Positions 7,657 through 18,225 of a stretch of DNA of 64,000 nt are shown piece by piece (position 1 is the first letter of the stretch; each line of letters opens with the position of its first letter). Source of the DNA: Parabacteroides massiliensis (GTDB lineage: Bacteria > Bacteroidota > Bacteroidia > Bacteroidales > Tannerellaceae); assembly GCF_900155425.1 (NCBI RefSeq), contig NZ_LT700191.1:1876967-1940966 (forward strand), written 5' to 3'. The translations under genes were made by a program, and so were the position numbers. Under the pieces are notes generated by a model. That model saw only the letters and a list, made by a program, of their open reading frames with translations. It had not been told where the DNA came from and ran no database searches.

Positions 7657-9897
7657 ATGATGTTTGAAAATGAGAACTGGAAGCAGTTCAAAGGTGAAAC
7701 CTGGAAAAAAGAGATCAATGTAAGAGATTTTATCCAGAACAATTACAAACCTTACGAAGGAGACGATGCTTTCCTCGTACCCTCTTCGGAGAAAACGAAG
7801 AAAGTGTGGAACAAACTGACCGAAATGTTTAAGGTGGAAAGGGAAAAAGGGGTATATGATGCCGAAACAAAACTTCCCCAAGGAATCGATACATACGGAC
7901 CCGGTTATATCGATAAGGAAAACGAGGTGATCGTCGGATTGCAGACAGACGCCCCGTTGAAACGCGGTATCTTCCCGAAAGGTGGTATCCGCATGGTCGA
8001 AAACAGCCTGGAAGCCTATGGCTATCATTTGGACCCGATGACAAAGGAAATCTTCACCAAATACAGAAAGACGCACAACGAAGGTGTTTTCTCTGCTTAT
8101 ACGGACGAGATGGTGGCTGCACGCCGTTCTGCCATCATCACGGGGCTGCCTGATGCCTACGGCCGCGGACGTATCATCGGTGACTACCGCCGTGTGCCTC
8201 TGTACGGTACCCGGATCCTGATCGAAGAAAAGAAACATTTCCAGAAACGTCTCGATATCCAGGAGTTGACGGAAGAAATCATCCGGAGCCGTGAGGAGAT
8301 AACGGAACAGATCAAGGCACTGAAAGCCTTCGAGAAAATGTGTGCCGGTTATGGTTTCGATGTGACTCGTCCGGCAAAAGATGCCCGCGAAGCCGTGCAG
8401 TTCCTGTATCTGGCTTACCTGGCTGCCGTAAAGGACCAGGATGGAGCGGCCATGTCTCTCGGACGTACTTCCACATTCCTCGATATTTACATTGAAAAGG
8501 ATCTCCGCGAAGGCAAGCTGACGGAAGAGGAAGCACAGGAGCTGATCGACCAGTTTATCATCAAACTGCGTATTGTCCGTTTCCTGCGTACACCGGAATA
8601 CAACGACCTGTTCTCCGGCGACCCTGTTTGGGTGACCGAATCGCTGGGCGGGCAAGGCGTCGACGGCCGCTCGTTGGTGACAAAGACTTCTTACCGCTAT
8701 CTGCATACCTTGTATAACCTCGGCCCGGCACCCGAACCCAATCTGACGGTGCTTTGGTTCAACAATGCTCCGGACAACTGGAAAAACTTCTGTGCGAAAG
8801 TTTCGATCGACACCTCTGCCATCCAGTACGAGAACGACGACCTGATGCGTCCGGACTATGGCGACGATTACGGCATCGCCTGCTGTGTGTCTCCGATGAA
8901 GATCGGCAAGCAGATGCAGTATTTCGGAGCTCGTGCCAACCTGGCCAAGTGTTTGTTGTATGCGATCAATGGCGGACGCGACGAGAAATCGGGTGTGCAG
9001 GTGGCTCCCCGCTTCGAACCGATCACCAGCGAGTATCTGGATTACAACGAAGTGATGGAGAAATACGAGCAGATGATGCGCTGGTTGGCAAAAGTCTATG
9101 TCAATGCGCTGAAGATCATCCACTACATGCACGATAAATATGCGTATGAGGCATTCGAAATGGGGCTTCATGACGGAGACGTGGAACGTATCCGCGCAAC
9201 CGGTATCGCCGGCCTTTCTATCGTTGCCGACTCGCTGGCTGCCATCCGTGACACGAAAGTGAAAGTGATCCGTGACGAACGCGGTTTGGCTGTCGACTTC
9301 GAACGCGAAGGCGAATATGTGCCTTTCGGAAACAATGACGACCGTACGGACAGTATTGCTGTCGACATTACCGAGAAGTTCATGGAATACCTGCGCCAGC
9401 ATCAGACATACCGCAATGCTACGCCGACACAATCCATTCTGACGATCACATCAAACGTGGTTTACGGAAAGAAAACCGGAACGACTCCCGACGGCCGTCC
9501 GGGTGGTACGCCGTTCGCTCCGGGAGCCAACCCGATGAACGGACGCGATACGAAAGGGGCTGTCGCCGCTTTGGCTTCTGTAGCCAAACTGCCTTTCCAG
9601 CATGCGCATGACGGTATTTCCTATACATTTGCCGTTTCACCCGCTACGTTGGGTAAGGAACGCGATATCCAGGTGAACAACTTGGTGAGCCTGTTGGACG
9701 GCTATTTCACGCCCGATGGTGGCCAACACCTGAATGTGAACGTGTTCGATAAAGAACTGTTGGTCGATGCGATGGAGCATCCGGAGAAATACCCGCAACT
9801 TACGATCCGTGTTTCGGGCTATGCCGTCAACTTCGTCAAGCTGACACGCGAACAACAGCTCGACGTCATCTCGCGCACCATCAACAGCAGTTTATAA
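7657..9897 (+). CDS. pflB: Formate C-acetyltransferase (pyruvate formate-lyase)
   Basis: 746 residues, normal family length. Converts pyruvate and CoA to acetyl-CoA and formate in the cytoplasm during anaerobic growth. The adjacent catalytic cysteines are seen in GIACCVSP (Cys409-Cys410) and the glycyl-radical motif RVSGYAVNF places the radical glycine at 721. Followed by its activase gene, so this is a complete pfl unit. The start could be either of two adjacent ATGs (7657 or 7660). The upstream dyad at 7541-7556 suggests control together with the porin operon and the two small RNAs. The gene pair sits between two phase-variable S-layer cassettes, unrelated in function. Confidence 0.97.
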   Translation: MMFENENWKQFKGETWKKEINVRDFIQNNYKPYEGDDAFLVPSSEKTKKVWNKLTEMFKVEREKGVYDAETKLPQGIDTYGPGYIDKENEVIVGLQTDAPLKRGIFPKGGIRMVENSLEAYGYHLDPMTKEIFTKYRKTHNEGVFSAYTDEMVAARRSAIITGLPDAYGRGRIIGDYRRVPLYGTRILIEEKKHFQKRLDIQELTEEIIRSREEITEQIKALKAFEKMCAGYGFDVTRPAKDAREAVQFLYLAYLAAVKDQDGAAMSLGRTSTFLDIYIEKDLREGKLTEEEAQELIDQFIIKLRIVRFLRTPEYNDLFSGDPVWVTESLGGQGVDGRSLVTKTSYRYLHTLYNLGPAPEPNLTVLWFNNAPDNWKNFCAKVSIDTSAIQYENDDLMRPDYGDDYGIACCVSPMKIGKQMQYFGARANLAKCLLYAINGGRDEKSGVQVAPRFEPITSEYLDYNEVMEKYEQMMRWLAKVYVNALKIIHYMHDKYAYEAFEMGLHDGDVERIRATGIAGLSIVADSLAAIRDTKVKVIRDERGLAVDFEREGEYVPFGNNDDRTDSIAVDITEKFMEYLRQHQTYRNATPTQSILTITSNVVYGKKTGTTPDGRPGGTPFAPGANPMNGRDTKGAVAALASVAKLPFQHAHDGISYTFAVSPATLGKERDIQVNNLVSLLDGYFTPDGGQHLNVNVFDKELLVDAMEHPEKYPQLTIRVSGYAVNFVKLTREQQLDVISRTINSSL

Positions 9898-9941
9898 TTG
9901 TCAATTCTCAATTGTCAATTGTTTAAAGTCCATTGATTAAT

Positions 9942-10664
9942 ATGTTGGGGCGCATTCATTCTTTAGAGAGTTTCGGGACCGTTGACGGTCCCGGAATTCG
10001 CTTTGTCATTTTTATGCAAGGTTGTCCGCTTCGTTGCCTCTATTGCCACAATCCGGATACTTGGGAGGTAAAGCGCGAGACGCCTTATCGGCTGGAACCC
10101 GAAGCGTTGCTTGCCGAAGTGCTGCGCTATAAGAATTTTATCGCTAAAGGCGGTGTTACCGTGACCGGTGGCGAACCTTTGCTGCAACCGGAATTCCTTA
10201 AAGAGTTTTTCCGCCTTTGCCGTGAGAACGGTATCCATACGGCGTTGGATACTTCCGGCTATATCTGCTCCGGCAAAGCATTGGAAGTTCTTGAATATGT
10301 CGATCTGGTCCTGTTGGACATCAAGACGATCGATGCCGGGCTTCATCCCCGCCTGACTGCTGTGAAGCTCGATAACACCTTGCGTTTTCTTGATGAGCTG
10401 GAGAAACGCGGCATTCCCGTGTGGATCCGCCATGTGGTTGTTCCCGGCCTGACGGATAATGATGAGGACCTGGAAAAATTGGCCGAATACATCAGCCGCT
10501 ATAAAGTGGTTCGGAAAGCCGAACTCCTGCCTTACCACACGATGGGAACCTACAAGTATGAGGCACAAGGCTTGGACTATAAGCTGAAAGGTGTGGAACC
10601 ACTTTCGGCAGAGCGCCTGGCCAATGCAAAAGCAATCTTCCGAAAACATGGGATAACCGTATAA
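9942..10664 (+). CDS. pflA: Pyruvate formate-lyase activating enzyme
   Basis: 240 residues from the ATG at 9942; a TTG three codons earlier is less likely. Radical SAM enzyme: CPLRCLYC gives Cys28, Cys32 and Cys35, the CxxxCxxC motif holding the 4Fe-4S cluster, followed by HNPDTW, typical of PFL activases. A glycine-rich TGGEPLLQ motif follows at about residue 80. It installs the glycyl radical on PflB. The gene is 44 bp downstream of pflB; the spacer holds short AT-rich direct repeats of the TCAATTGTCAATTG type that are common between Bacteroidales genes. A hairpin at 10736-10777 probably ends the transcript. Confidence 0.95.
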   Translation: MLGRIHSLESFGTVDGPGIRFVIFMQGCPLRCLYCHNPDTWEVKRETPYRLEPEALLAEVLRYKNFIAKGGVTVTGGEPLLQPEFLKEFFRLCRENGIHTALDTSGYICSGKALEVLEYVDLVLLDIKTIDAGLHPRLTAVKLDNTLRFLDELEKRGIPVWIRHVVVPGLTDNDEDLEKLAEYISRYKVVRKAELLPYHTMGTYKYEAQGLDYKLKGVEPLSAERLANAKAIFRKHGITV

Positions 10665-10735
10665 ACCGCATCGGATTCCTTTCATGATACTATTTGATTC
10701 TCAAAGAATATTCTTTTCTACCTTCCTGTAATTCC

Positions 10736-10782
10736 GGGGTTTTATGGATAGTTTTTCTTTTTGCTGCCTAAAACCCCTTTTG
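10736..10782 (+). terminator. Probable terminator of pflBA
   Basis: Stem GGGGTTTTA (10736-10744) with TAAAACCCC (10769-10777), 24-nt T-rich loop, then TTTT. The following 200 bp up to 10984 is AT-rich and shows no gene; a minus-strand frame there lacks protein character. Confidence 0.5.
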
Positions 10783-10984
10783 TCCCCTTTTTTTCTTCTT
10801 TTTTTCAAAAACAGTAATTTTTTACTTGTAGTATTACTTGAATAAAAACGTGCAAGTTCTTGTAACTTAGAAATATATTTCTTTGATGCAAAATAACGGA
10901 AAAGCCTGTTTCTGAGGGGTGAATTCGGCTCATTTCTTGTTTGTAAATTCTTGTGGATAAGAAAGATAGCGGAAGAAACCAAAA

Positions 10985-11199
10985 TGACTAAAAAAACGTA
11001 CATTTTTATTCGCCATTTTTCAGCTACAAAAATACAACTACTTTTTAAACCTGCAATCCTTTCATCAAATTATTTTCCCATTTCTATATTCTTTCTTATC
11101 AATCAGATAGCTAAACAGGGACGAAAAACCTGCTTTCCGATACAAAACGCTCCAAAGCATCGGAAAAATGACAAATTTAAACGTACGTTTTCATTGTCA
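10985..11199 (-). promoter_or_regulatory. Invertible promoter cassette B, OFF orientation
   Basis: Flanked by TGAC-N4-AAAACGTACATTT (10985-11005) and its near-complement AAACGTACGTTTT-N4-GTCA (11179-11199), one mismatch in the core. Inside, read on the minus strand, are TTG (11056-11054), 19 bp, then TATTTTTG (11034-11027). The promoter therefore points left, away from the S-layer-type operon at 11260. The interior is the near-identical reverse complement of cassette A. Flipping between the repeats would point the promoter at 11260-18048. An extra direct copy of ACGTACATTTTT lies at 11200-11211. Confidence 0.8.
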
Positions 11200-11259
11200 A
11201 CGTACATTTTTTAAGAGTTCATGAATAAGATGCGAATGTTGTAAGAAAAGAAATAGCAT

Positions 11260-13236
11260 ATGTTTGGACGTTTTACATCTTTATTGACTGTGGCTTCACT
11301 GGTTTGTTGGGGAATCGTGAGTCATGTTTCTGCGCAAATACCATCTTTGTCGGCCGACATCATGGCTTTGTACGGGTATCAGATGGACGGTCGTACCAGC
11401 CTCCCTCTCGGTACGAATGAAAACATATCTATATATAATGTATACGACGCTCCTGTCGATGGGTGTTATTTCGGTTTGAGCAATCCGAAAAACACCTATG
11501 ATCCGATGGGAATTGATTGCGAAGCCTGTTTGGAGGCCGGAGGGCGGTTGAAGATAAATGGTTCTTATGTATGGGGCTTGACAAGCACAAGCGATAAGAT
11601 ATATTGGGGGACGACAAACAATTTGCTTTGCCTTGCATTTGCCATTGTTGGCGAAGCGGCTACTACAGCCTATGAAACATCCGACTGGACGTGCGATTGT
11701 CCCGAAGGTTCGAGCAATGAAGCTTTGCCTCCGAGGGTTTATGTCTATGAACCCAATAGCGGGGTTGTTAAGGATTTGACGCCTGACGACGAGGCGGTCA
11801 AAGGCACGGCTTGCACAGGGCTTCGTTCTGCCGGAAGTTTGAATGATGTGGTCTTTTTAGGTGGGCCGGATACCAAGCATGGGTTGACGGTTTACGCTTA
11901 TTCTACCAAGGACGATACGTTCTTGGGGCTTAGCCATTTCGAAAATGTATCTAATATAGAAGGTTTTCAGGTGACGAATATCCGGAAATGGTTGGTTATC
12001 GATGGTGTGCTTTATTGTGGCGTACGCTATGTGCATGGCGAAAAATCAGGTGGTGCGATCCTTCGTTGGAGAGGAAATGCGGAAAATCCCTTCCAGTTTG
12101 AAGTGGTCGGCTATACTGCTGCAGAAGCGGCAGAATTGGCTTTCCATGACGGACGTATCTATGTAGGGGGATGGCCTGCAATGATTTTCCGCAGCCCGGA
12201 GCTTCCCGAAGGCGGGCTCACTGCCGATCATGCGGCAACTTGGGAAACTGTTTGGAGCATGTCCGACTACGAGATCGATCCTTTTGTCTTGAGACTGACG
12301 GGTATCGGCGGCTTTAAATCCTATAAAGGCCGTTTGTATTGGGGCTTCCTGCATATCCCTTGGGCTTATCTGTCTGTGCTTCCTGCTTATTACGGTCTTA
12401 CTTCGCAAGAAGATATATTGGCTGCGGTCTTGGGCGCTTGGCGTTCGTCTGCGCTTTTCTCGGCTTCTGACTTTTCGAGCAAAGATGATGTGGTGATGCT
12501 CTATGGCGAAGAGAAGTTGCCTCAGTTTGACCGGGCGAAGAAGAAGTGGGAGATCAAACCCAATGCTTCCGGCTACAAACCGAAATGGGGGCGTAGCGGT
12601 GCCGGTAACCTTTTCCTCAACTACATCTGGTCGATGGAAGTGTATAACGACAAATTATATATCGGAACGATGGATATGTCAGACCTGATAGAGCCGGCGT
12701 TGAATTCTTCGGAATTTTCTTTGGGTGGCATGAGTTCTTCATTGGTGCTGAATATGCTCAAAGTCGATAAGAAACAATATGGCTATGACTGCCTGGTGAT
12801 CGATGATCCGGAGAAGGAACCGTCTTTGGTGACGAATGATGGTTTTGGTAATCCGGCAGCCTACGGGATACGTAATATGTTGGTCCATGACGGGCAACTC
12901 TATATCGGGACGGCCAATCCGTTGAACCTGCATGAACAGGGCGGCTGGAGCCTTTTGACGTTGACTGAACGGTCAGCGCCTACAGCAAGTGCTAAACAAC
13001 CGGAAGTGGCGGATCTGCTCTATCGTCAGACCGATAGTTATGTGGAGATTTCTTCATTGAAAGGTGAGTCGATTGAATCGGTTACACTGGTCGATATGGC
13101 CGGTCGGATCCTCCGGAAAGAAAAAGGAGATTCTCCTACAGCAGTCTTGGTTACGGACGGATTGCCGGGCGGAGTTTATGTGGTTATGGTTCAGACGAAC
13201 GCTGTTACGAAAAGTTTCAAAATAAAAGTGAGATAA
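11260..13236 (+). CDS. Secreted beta-propeller-like protein with C-terminal sorting-type tail
   Basis: 658 residues. Signal peptide ending VSAQ near residue 25. At least six spaced segments of the pattern x-[KRVQ]-[IL]-Y-x-G (KIYWG, VLYCG, RIYVG, RLYWG, KLYIG, QLYIG) look like beta-propeller blades. The last ~70 residues (VEISSLKGESIESVTLV, then AGRIL, GGVYVV, KSFKIKVR) resemble a type A Por-secretion/T9SS sorting domain. First gene of a two-gene operon with the 1592-residue S-layer-type protein (33-bp gap) and downstream of cassette B, presently OFF. Likely a surface partner or accessory of that protein; the exact role is unknown. No enzyme motif recognised. Confidence 0.6.
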   Translation: MFGRFTSLLTVASLVCWGIVSHVSAQIPSLSADIMALYGYQMDGRTSLPLGTNENISIYNVYDAPVDGCYFGLSNPKNTYDPMGIDCEACLEAGGRLKINGSYVWGLTSTSDKIYWGTTNNLLCLAFAIVGEAATTAYETSDWTCDCPEGSSNEALPPRVYVYEPNSGVVKDLTPDDEAVKGTACTGLRSAGSLNDVVFLGGPDTKHGLTVYAYSTKDDTFLGLSHFENVSNIEGFQVTNIRKWLVIDGVLYCGVRYVHGEKSGGAILRWRGNAENPFQFEVVGYTAAEAAELAFHDGRIYVGGWPAMIFRSPELPEGGLTADHAATWETVWSMSDYEIDPFVLRLTGIGGFKSYKGRLYWGFLHIPWAYLSVLPAYYGLTSQEDILAAVLGAWRSSALFSASDFSSKDDVVMLYGEEKLPQFDRAKKKWEIKPNASGYKPKWGRSGAGNLFLNYIWSMEVYNDKLYIGTMDMSDLIEPALNSSEFSLGGMSSSLVLNMLKVDKKQYGYDCLVIDDPEKEPSLVTNDGFGNPAAYGIRNMLVHDGQLYIGTANPLNLHEQGGWSLLTLTERSAPTASAKQPEVADLLYRQTDSYVEISSLKGESIESVTLVDMAGRILRKEKGDSPTAVLVTDGLPGGVYVVMVQTNAVTKSFKIKVR

Positions 13237-13269
13237 TCAATATTTATTATTAATTAAATTGTTTAACAC

Positions 13270-16200
13270 ATGAAAAAAAGTACTCTTAGAAAAGGAGGCG
13301 TAGTCCTTCTTGGTGCTATGACCTTGTTCGGCACGGGTGTTCTTTCTTGGGCGAATATTACGGAAGCTGTGAATCCGCCTATTGAAAAAGCACAGCCGGG
13401 GTGGACAAAGGTGACAAATGGTAAATTCGGTACGGAGTCGACAGATTTGGACAAGAATCTTCGCGACTACGTGAAGATGGATCTGACTCAGGCAGCTAAA
13501 CCGAGCCATGACAATGTTGCTCGTTACTGCTCAACGTTCGATTTCAGCAACCTGGGTGTCGATCTGCTTCCGGGTTTGGCAATTAGTTTTGCTAATACAG
13601 ACGGGAATGAGGTTGTAAACGGTCTTTTCCAGGCTTGGTCTTATGATGAGGTTAAGAACCATGAACCGATCAAGAGTTCTTCTGTTTTCAAAGTTGCTTT
13701 GAATGAAGAAGGTACTGAATACGGTTTGGGTATTTATCCGAACTATTCGGCTAATGCTCGCGTTGAATTCGTTTACAGCACAAGAGGCCTTTCTGATGTC
13801 AACAGAATTCAAGTGAAATTGGATTCATACGGTGATAAAGCCGAAATCAATGTTTCTCGTACTTACAACGTACATGCTACTATTTACAATTTGGATGGAA
13901 CTAAGGTTAAAGACCTGAATGAGTATACTTATGTAGCTGACAAGAATCATTTAGGAAAACCGGAAGAATGGGCCATCCAGACTTCTAATGTGAATGCAGG
14001 CGAAAATCTGAAAGTCGGAGATTTGGACAATAAGATCATTCGTGTGATCATCACTTCTGAAAACCCTGTTCAGGATGGTCAAACTGACGTTACTGAACCG
14101 TTGTTGGTAATCAGCGATGTTCATATCGATTTCTTGCGTCCGGAAGTTACTTTGGCTGTTGCAGATAATGAAGTTTTGGAAGCTGGTGCCGGCCGTACTA
14201 CCGATTGCGATCTGAAGACATTGGAAACTACAGTTAAGTTCTGGAATACATTGGATATGACAGAACTGGGTGCAGCTGCTCGTGGTGATATCTATCCTAA
14301 CGAAGGCAATGAGTTGTCAGAAGAATTGCGCTATGAAGGTGAAAGACCTGCTTTCTATGAAATCTCTGCTGCCCATCCGTTTAGACTGCATGGCATTAAG
14401 GTGTCAAACGTGAGTGATCCTACCAAGGAAGATAAATTCTTTGATTTTGCTGAAATAGCAAGCAAAAACGGTAAAATCGGTAAAGATGTAACGAAATTTA
14501 CAACAGGCGCTTTGGTTGGTCAGGACTCTTTGATTACTTACCGTATTCCGAGAGAATTCTTCATTGAAGCAAATGGTGAAAAATTTGCCAACGAATATAA
14601 GGTTACGATGACCTATGCTTTCGAGCCGTTGACAGTTGGTACATTCGAAGATGAGTATATCAAGGCTACAACATCTGCTCGCAGCACAGATACAGCTAAG
14701 GTTGTTCTGAAAGGTAATTCTGTTCCTGTATACAAAGAAGCTGACGAACTGACATTTACAAAATATCGTGAAGTTCAGTACGCTAACGCTATTGAATTCA
14801 AGAACCTTCCGAATTTTGCTGATGTTGATGGCGGTTTCTATTTGAACAATGATACAAAAGCCGATGAAAATGCAACAGAACGTTATGACGATGATGCTGT
14901 TCAGATCGGTTGGAGAGTTGTTACAAAAGATAACGTATACTTTATCAGACAAGAAGGTGCAACTCATATTTTGCCTGCAAAAGCTGCTGCTCCTGAATAT
15001 GAAATTTACGACTACGACAAGATCAATTGGAACCTGAATACATCTATTGTATTTGAAGATGCTATCTTCCCTGACGAACCGTTTGAAGGTCCGCTTTCGA
15101 TTATCGACTGTACAGGTAAACTGGAAAAGAACGTTATTTCTGTTCACCCGGTATTCCGTTGCGTACGTAAGGATGTTAACATCAGCAATAGCGAATCTCT
15201 GAATCCGATCGAAAAATTCGCTTTGGCAGATGAATTGACTTATGAAGTTAGCAAGTACAAATATACAGGTGCAGATCTGAAGGCTGGTAAGGATGAAGCT
15301 GTATATGAAGGTCCGGTTGTCGCTAAATGTGCTCAGGCTTTCGTATGGTATCGTTTCGAAGGCGATTCAACTGCTCTGGGTGGAGCTATGTTGGCTAAAG
15401 CTATCGACGCTATGGATATCAACACTGGCCGTGTAGATGCTTACTTCTCTGGTTACAGAACTGGTGCATTGGACGAAACTGCCATGAGATCTCGTGAACA
15501 TACAATCCGTATTTTTGCCGGTGAAAATGTTGAAAAAGATGCAAATGGTATCGCTACAATCAAAGTCTTCAAAGAGAAATTCAATATCGACTTGTGGGCA
15601 AATGATGTTACTGGAGATAAGAACTGGTTACCTGCAGAAGGTTATTCTTACAAAGATGACAGCTTCGAACAGACGACTAATGGCTTCTTCTTCACTTACA
15701 ATGCTAAACAGCAGTATGTAAAAGCAAGCTGGAGCGCAACAAGCAATGCTAACGACGCTGCTTCTGCATGGCGTGGTCAGAATGTAACCGATACATTGTA
15801 TATCAAAGTCGATCTGAGTACTCCAGCTATGCAGGCTGCTTTGAAAGAAGATGGTATCCCTGTACAGGTTGTTTATCGTCCGTACAACGAAAGATATACA
15901 TTGTTGGAAGGTTTGAGAGATCTCTTCAGAGGTGATATTCCTCTGTGGGCTAACTCTTGGAACCATGTTGCTCAGTTCGGTATCGTTGTAGGCAATGCTT
16001 ATAATGAGTTCTATACAACAGGTTCTACTTCTAAGGGCTTGATCACAACTATGACTACAGACCACTCGATTGCTTCTTATGCAAACTTCGCAGACTTTGT
16101 AAACAATCGTTTCGGTGATCTGCCTAACGGTCATATCCACGGAATCTACAAAGACTTCTATGCTAAAGATCATGGTTCTTACTATGTTGGTTCTGAATGT

Positions 16201-18048
16201 CTGAATGGCATCAAGAGAGATCATAACTTCATCGTTGCCGGTTTGAACTTGATCAACAATGTAGAGTTGTATGCTTACGAAGCTGCTCCGGGCGCATTCA
16301 AACGTACCGTTCTTCCTATCTTGGGTTCTGTTGCTGAAGACGGATCTTTGGTTCCGAATGAATATGGTGAAGCTTTGTTCATCGTTTCTACTGATTTCGC
16401 TCCGAAGGCTGCTGACAAGGCTAAAGCTGAGGTTGAAAACATCACTGTAAACGGTGATTTGGTTGCTATGAACTACTTGAAGGATGAAGTTGTCCTCAAA
16501 CCGGTTCAGACTGCAGGACACGATTCTGTATTCGTTTATGACCTGGATAAGGAAAATCATGGTTACCTATTTGACGGCAAGTTGAATATCTTCAACCACT
16601 ATGCTGCTTACGAAGCTGATTCTGTTTCTACAGTTATCAAGGGTGACGTTCGCGTTCCTGAATTGTGGCTGTCTTCTGACAGAGCTGGTAAGGACAAGAT
16701 CGCAGCTTACTCGTTCGACGAAGTATTGGCCGGTGAATCGAAAGACGGCGTTATCTACGTACAGGGTCGTGACCTGCCGTTGAGCAAGGATGATCCAATG
16801 TTGGATGGCAATGTAATCGAAGCTGTTCTGCCGATCGTAGCCGATGGCGTTTATACAAGTGATGAAGAAATCGACATCTATGTTGCTGCTAAAGACACGC
16901 TGAACGAAGATGGTGCTATTACAGGTACTATCGCTTGGCCGGTAACTATCACTGCAACTCCGGATGTAGACGACTTGTGCAACACAGAAGGTGTATTCTC
17001 TGTAGACGGTCTGTGTGAAAACTTGAAACAGGAATTGTCTCTGACTCATGCTCCTGTTTTGGCAGGCGGTTTCGCTGTTGACGTTATCAAGACGAACGGT
17101 GGCCGTGCCGAAATCAACTGGGAATCTGTTCCTGGTGCTGACTACTATACAGTTCAGATTGGTAACACTGTTGTAGATCCGATTTCTGAAAATGTATTCA
17201 TCTCTCAGGTTTTGGCTGAAAACAACTCTATCAAGGTTACTTTGAAGAACGGTACCGGTAAGGATATCAACAAAGATATCGCTATCAACTACTTCTTGGA
17301 ACTGACAGGTTACGACAAGAACGGTAAAGTTGTTGTTGCTCCTGAAGTGATCAGCCGCGAAGAGATCAACCCGGATGTATGGGTATCTGAAGAACTTGTT
17401 GTTAAGTCATTCGATGCTGAATTGTCAGAAGATATCATCTACAAGATTCGTCTGTGCGAATACGACACGAACCGTCAGATCGACGTTTATGAATTCGACA
17501 ACACTTATTCTCACCTGTATCGTAAGACTGTTGACGGCGGTGTAATCTTGATGAACCGCGGTAGCTTCAATACGGCTGACTGGTCAACTGTTAAGGTTGA
17601 ATACCCGACTGCCGACTTCAAAGCTCTCGCTACATCTGAAAAGACAACCGATACTAAAGTCACTGTAGTCAATATGGCTGCAAGCACAAACTACGAAGTA
17701 CGTGTAATTGCTCACAGCGATTGTGAAAAGGTTAACGCTTCTCGTTCTGCTTTGGCTGACATCCATACTTCAATCGACGAAGGTGGTTCTGGTAACGTAG
17801 CATTCGAAGGTATCGAAGCTCCGACAGCTAATGAAACTATCAACGCTGCAACTGTAAAGGTTGTTGCCGGTAAGGGTCAGGTTGTCGTTATGAACGCTGC
17901 CGGTAAGAAGGTTGTTGTAAACAACGTCTTAGGCCAGACAATCGCTAATACGGTTATGACATCTGACAACGTTACAATCGCTGCTCCTCAGGGTGTAGTT
18001 GTAGTAGCTGTTGAAGGTGAAAAGGCTGTAAAGGCAATCGTAAAATAA
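13270..18048 (+). CDS. Large S-layer-type surface protein, DUF6383-like C-terminus
   Basis: 1592 residues with a signal peptide (hydrophobic to about residue 30). Long body of beta-rich sequence; around residues 1270-1350 a fibronectin-III-like segment (RAEINWESVPGADYYTVQI) is visible. The terminal ~75 residues, from PTANETI to AVKAIVK, match the 950-residue paralogue at 4383. The leader just before the ATG shares an AATAT...TATTATTAATTAAA block with the leader of that paralogue, and the 3' UTR is also shared, so these are duplicated transcription units with diverged bodies. Controlled by cassette B through the 11260 gene, presently OFF. Surface-layer role inferred. Confidence 0.75.
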   Translation: MKKSTLRKGGVVLLGAMTLFGTGVLSWANITEAVNPPIEKAQPGWTKVTNGKFGTESTDLDKNLRDYVKMDLTQAAKPSHDNVARYCSTFDFSNLGVDLLPGLAISFANTDGNEVVNGLFQAWSYDEVKNHEPIKSSSVFKVALNEEGTEYGLGIYPNYSANARVEFVYSTRGLSDVNRIQVKLDSYGDKAEINVSRTYNVHATIYNLDGTKVKDLNEYTYVADKNHLGKPEEWAIQTSNVNAGENLKVGDLDNKIIRVIITSENPVQDGQTDVTEPLLVISDVHIDFLRPEVTLAVADNEVLEAGAGRTTDCDLKTLETTVKFWNTLDMTELGAAARGDIYPNEGNELSEELRYEGERPAFYEISAAHPFRLHGIKVSNVSDPTKEDKFFDFAEIASKNGKIGKDVTKFTTGALVGQDSLITYRIPREFFIEANGEKFANEYKVTMTYAFEPLTVGTFEDEYIKATTSARSTDTAKVVLKGNSVPVYKEADELTFTKYREVQYANAIEFKNLPNFADVDGGFYLNNDTKADENATERYDDDAVQIGWRVVTKDNVYFIRQEGATHILPAKAAAPEYEIYDYDKINWNLNTSIVFEDAIFPDEPFEGPLSIIDCTGKLEKNVISVHPVFRCVRKDVNISNSESLNPIEKFALADELTYEVSKYKYTGADLKAGKDEAVYEGPVVAKCAQAFVWYRFEGDSTALGGAMLAKAIDAMDINTGRVDAYFSGYRTGALDETAMRSREHTIRIFAGENVEKDANGIATIKVFKEKFNIDLWANDVTGDKNWLPAEGYSYKDDSFEQTTNGFFFTYNAKQQYVKASWSATSNANDAASAWRGQNVTDTLYIKVDLSTPAMQAALKEDGIPVQVVYRPYNERYTLLEGLRDLFRGDIPLWANSWNHVAQFGIVVGNAYNEFYTTGSTSKGLITTMTTDHSIASYANFADFVNNRFGDLPNGHIHGIYKDFYAKDHGSYYVGSECLNGIKRDHNFIVAGLNLINNVELYAYEAAPGAFKRTVLPILGSVAEDGSLVPNEYGEALFIVSTDFAPKAADKAKAEVENITVNGDLVAMNYLKDEVVLKPVQTAGHDSVFVYDLDKENHGYLFDGKLNIFNHYAAYEADSVSTVIKGDVRVPELWLSSDRAGKDKIAAYSFDEVLAGESKDGVIYVQGRDLPLSKDDPMLDGNVIEAVLPIVADGVYTSDEEIDIYVAAKDTLNEDGAITGTIAWPVTITATPDVDDLCNTEGVFSVDGLCENLKQELSLTHAPVLAGGFAVDVIKTNGGRAEINWESVPGADYYTVQIGNTVVDPISENVFISQVLAENNSIKVTLKNGTGKDINKDIAINYFLELTGYDKNGKVVVAPEVISREEINPDVWVSEELVVKSFDAELSEDIIYKIRLCEYDTNRQIDVYEFDNTYSHLYRKTVDGGVILMNRGSFNTADWSTVKVEYPTADFKALATSEKTTDTKVTVVNMAASTNYEVRVIAHSDCEKVNASRSALADIHTSIDEGGSGNVAFEGIEAPTANETINAATVKVVAGKGQVVVMNAAGKKVVVNNVLGQTIANTVMTSDNVTIAAPQGVVVVAVEGEKAVKAIVK

Positions 18049-18225
18049 GAAGACGATTTATAATCAAATAATTCTAAAATGTAAGGCCGCGCAGAGTGGA
18101 ATCCTATACGCCCTCTAAGTATCCTGAGAAGGTGAACAAGCGGTCAAATATTAATAATACTAAAGTATTGAAATAAAGTTCATGCTGTGAGTATTTCTGC
18201 GAAGAAAGAAAACGGAAAAAAACAA

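Noticed and set aside
7630..9432. 600-residue open frame antisense to pflB
   Set aside because: Pure shadow of a highly biased gene; pflB has catalytic motifs and the antisense product shows no signal, domain or promoter.
9898..9935. Short TCAATTGTCAATTG direct repeats between pflB and pflA
   Set aside because: Simple AT-rich repeats of this kind are common between Bacteroidales genes; no dyad or spacing suggesting a specific role.
10701..11003. 100-residue minus-strand frame that cassette B promoter would read into
   Set aside because: Composition is AT-driven (Lys, Asn, Phe), it runs through the pflA terminator region and its start lies upstream of the promoter inside the inverted repeat.
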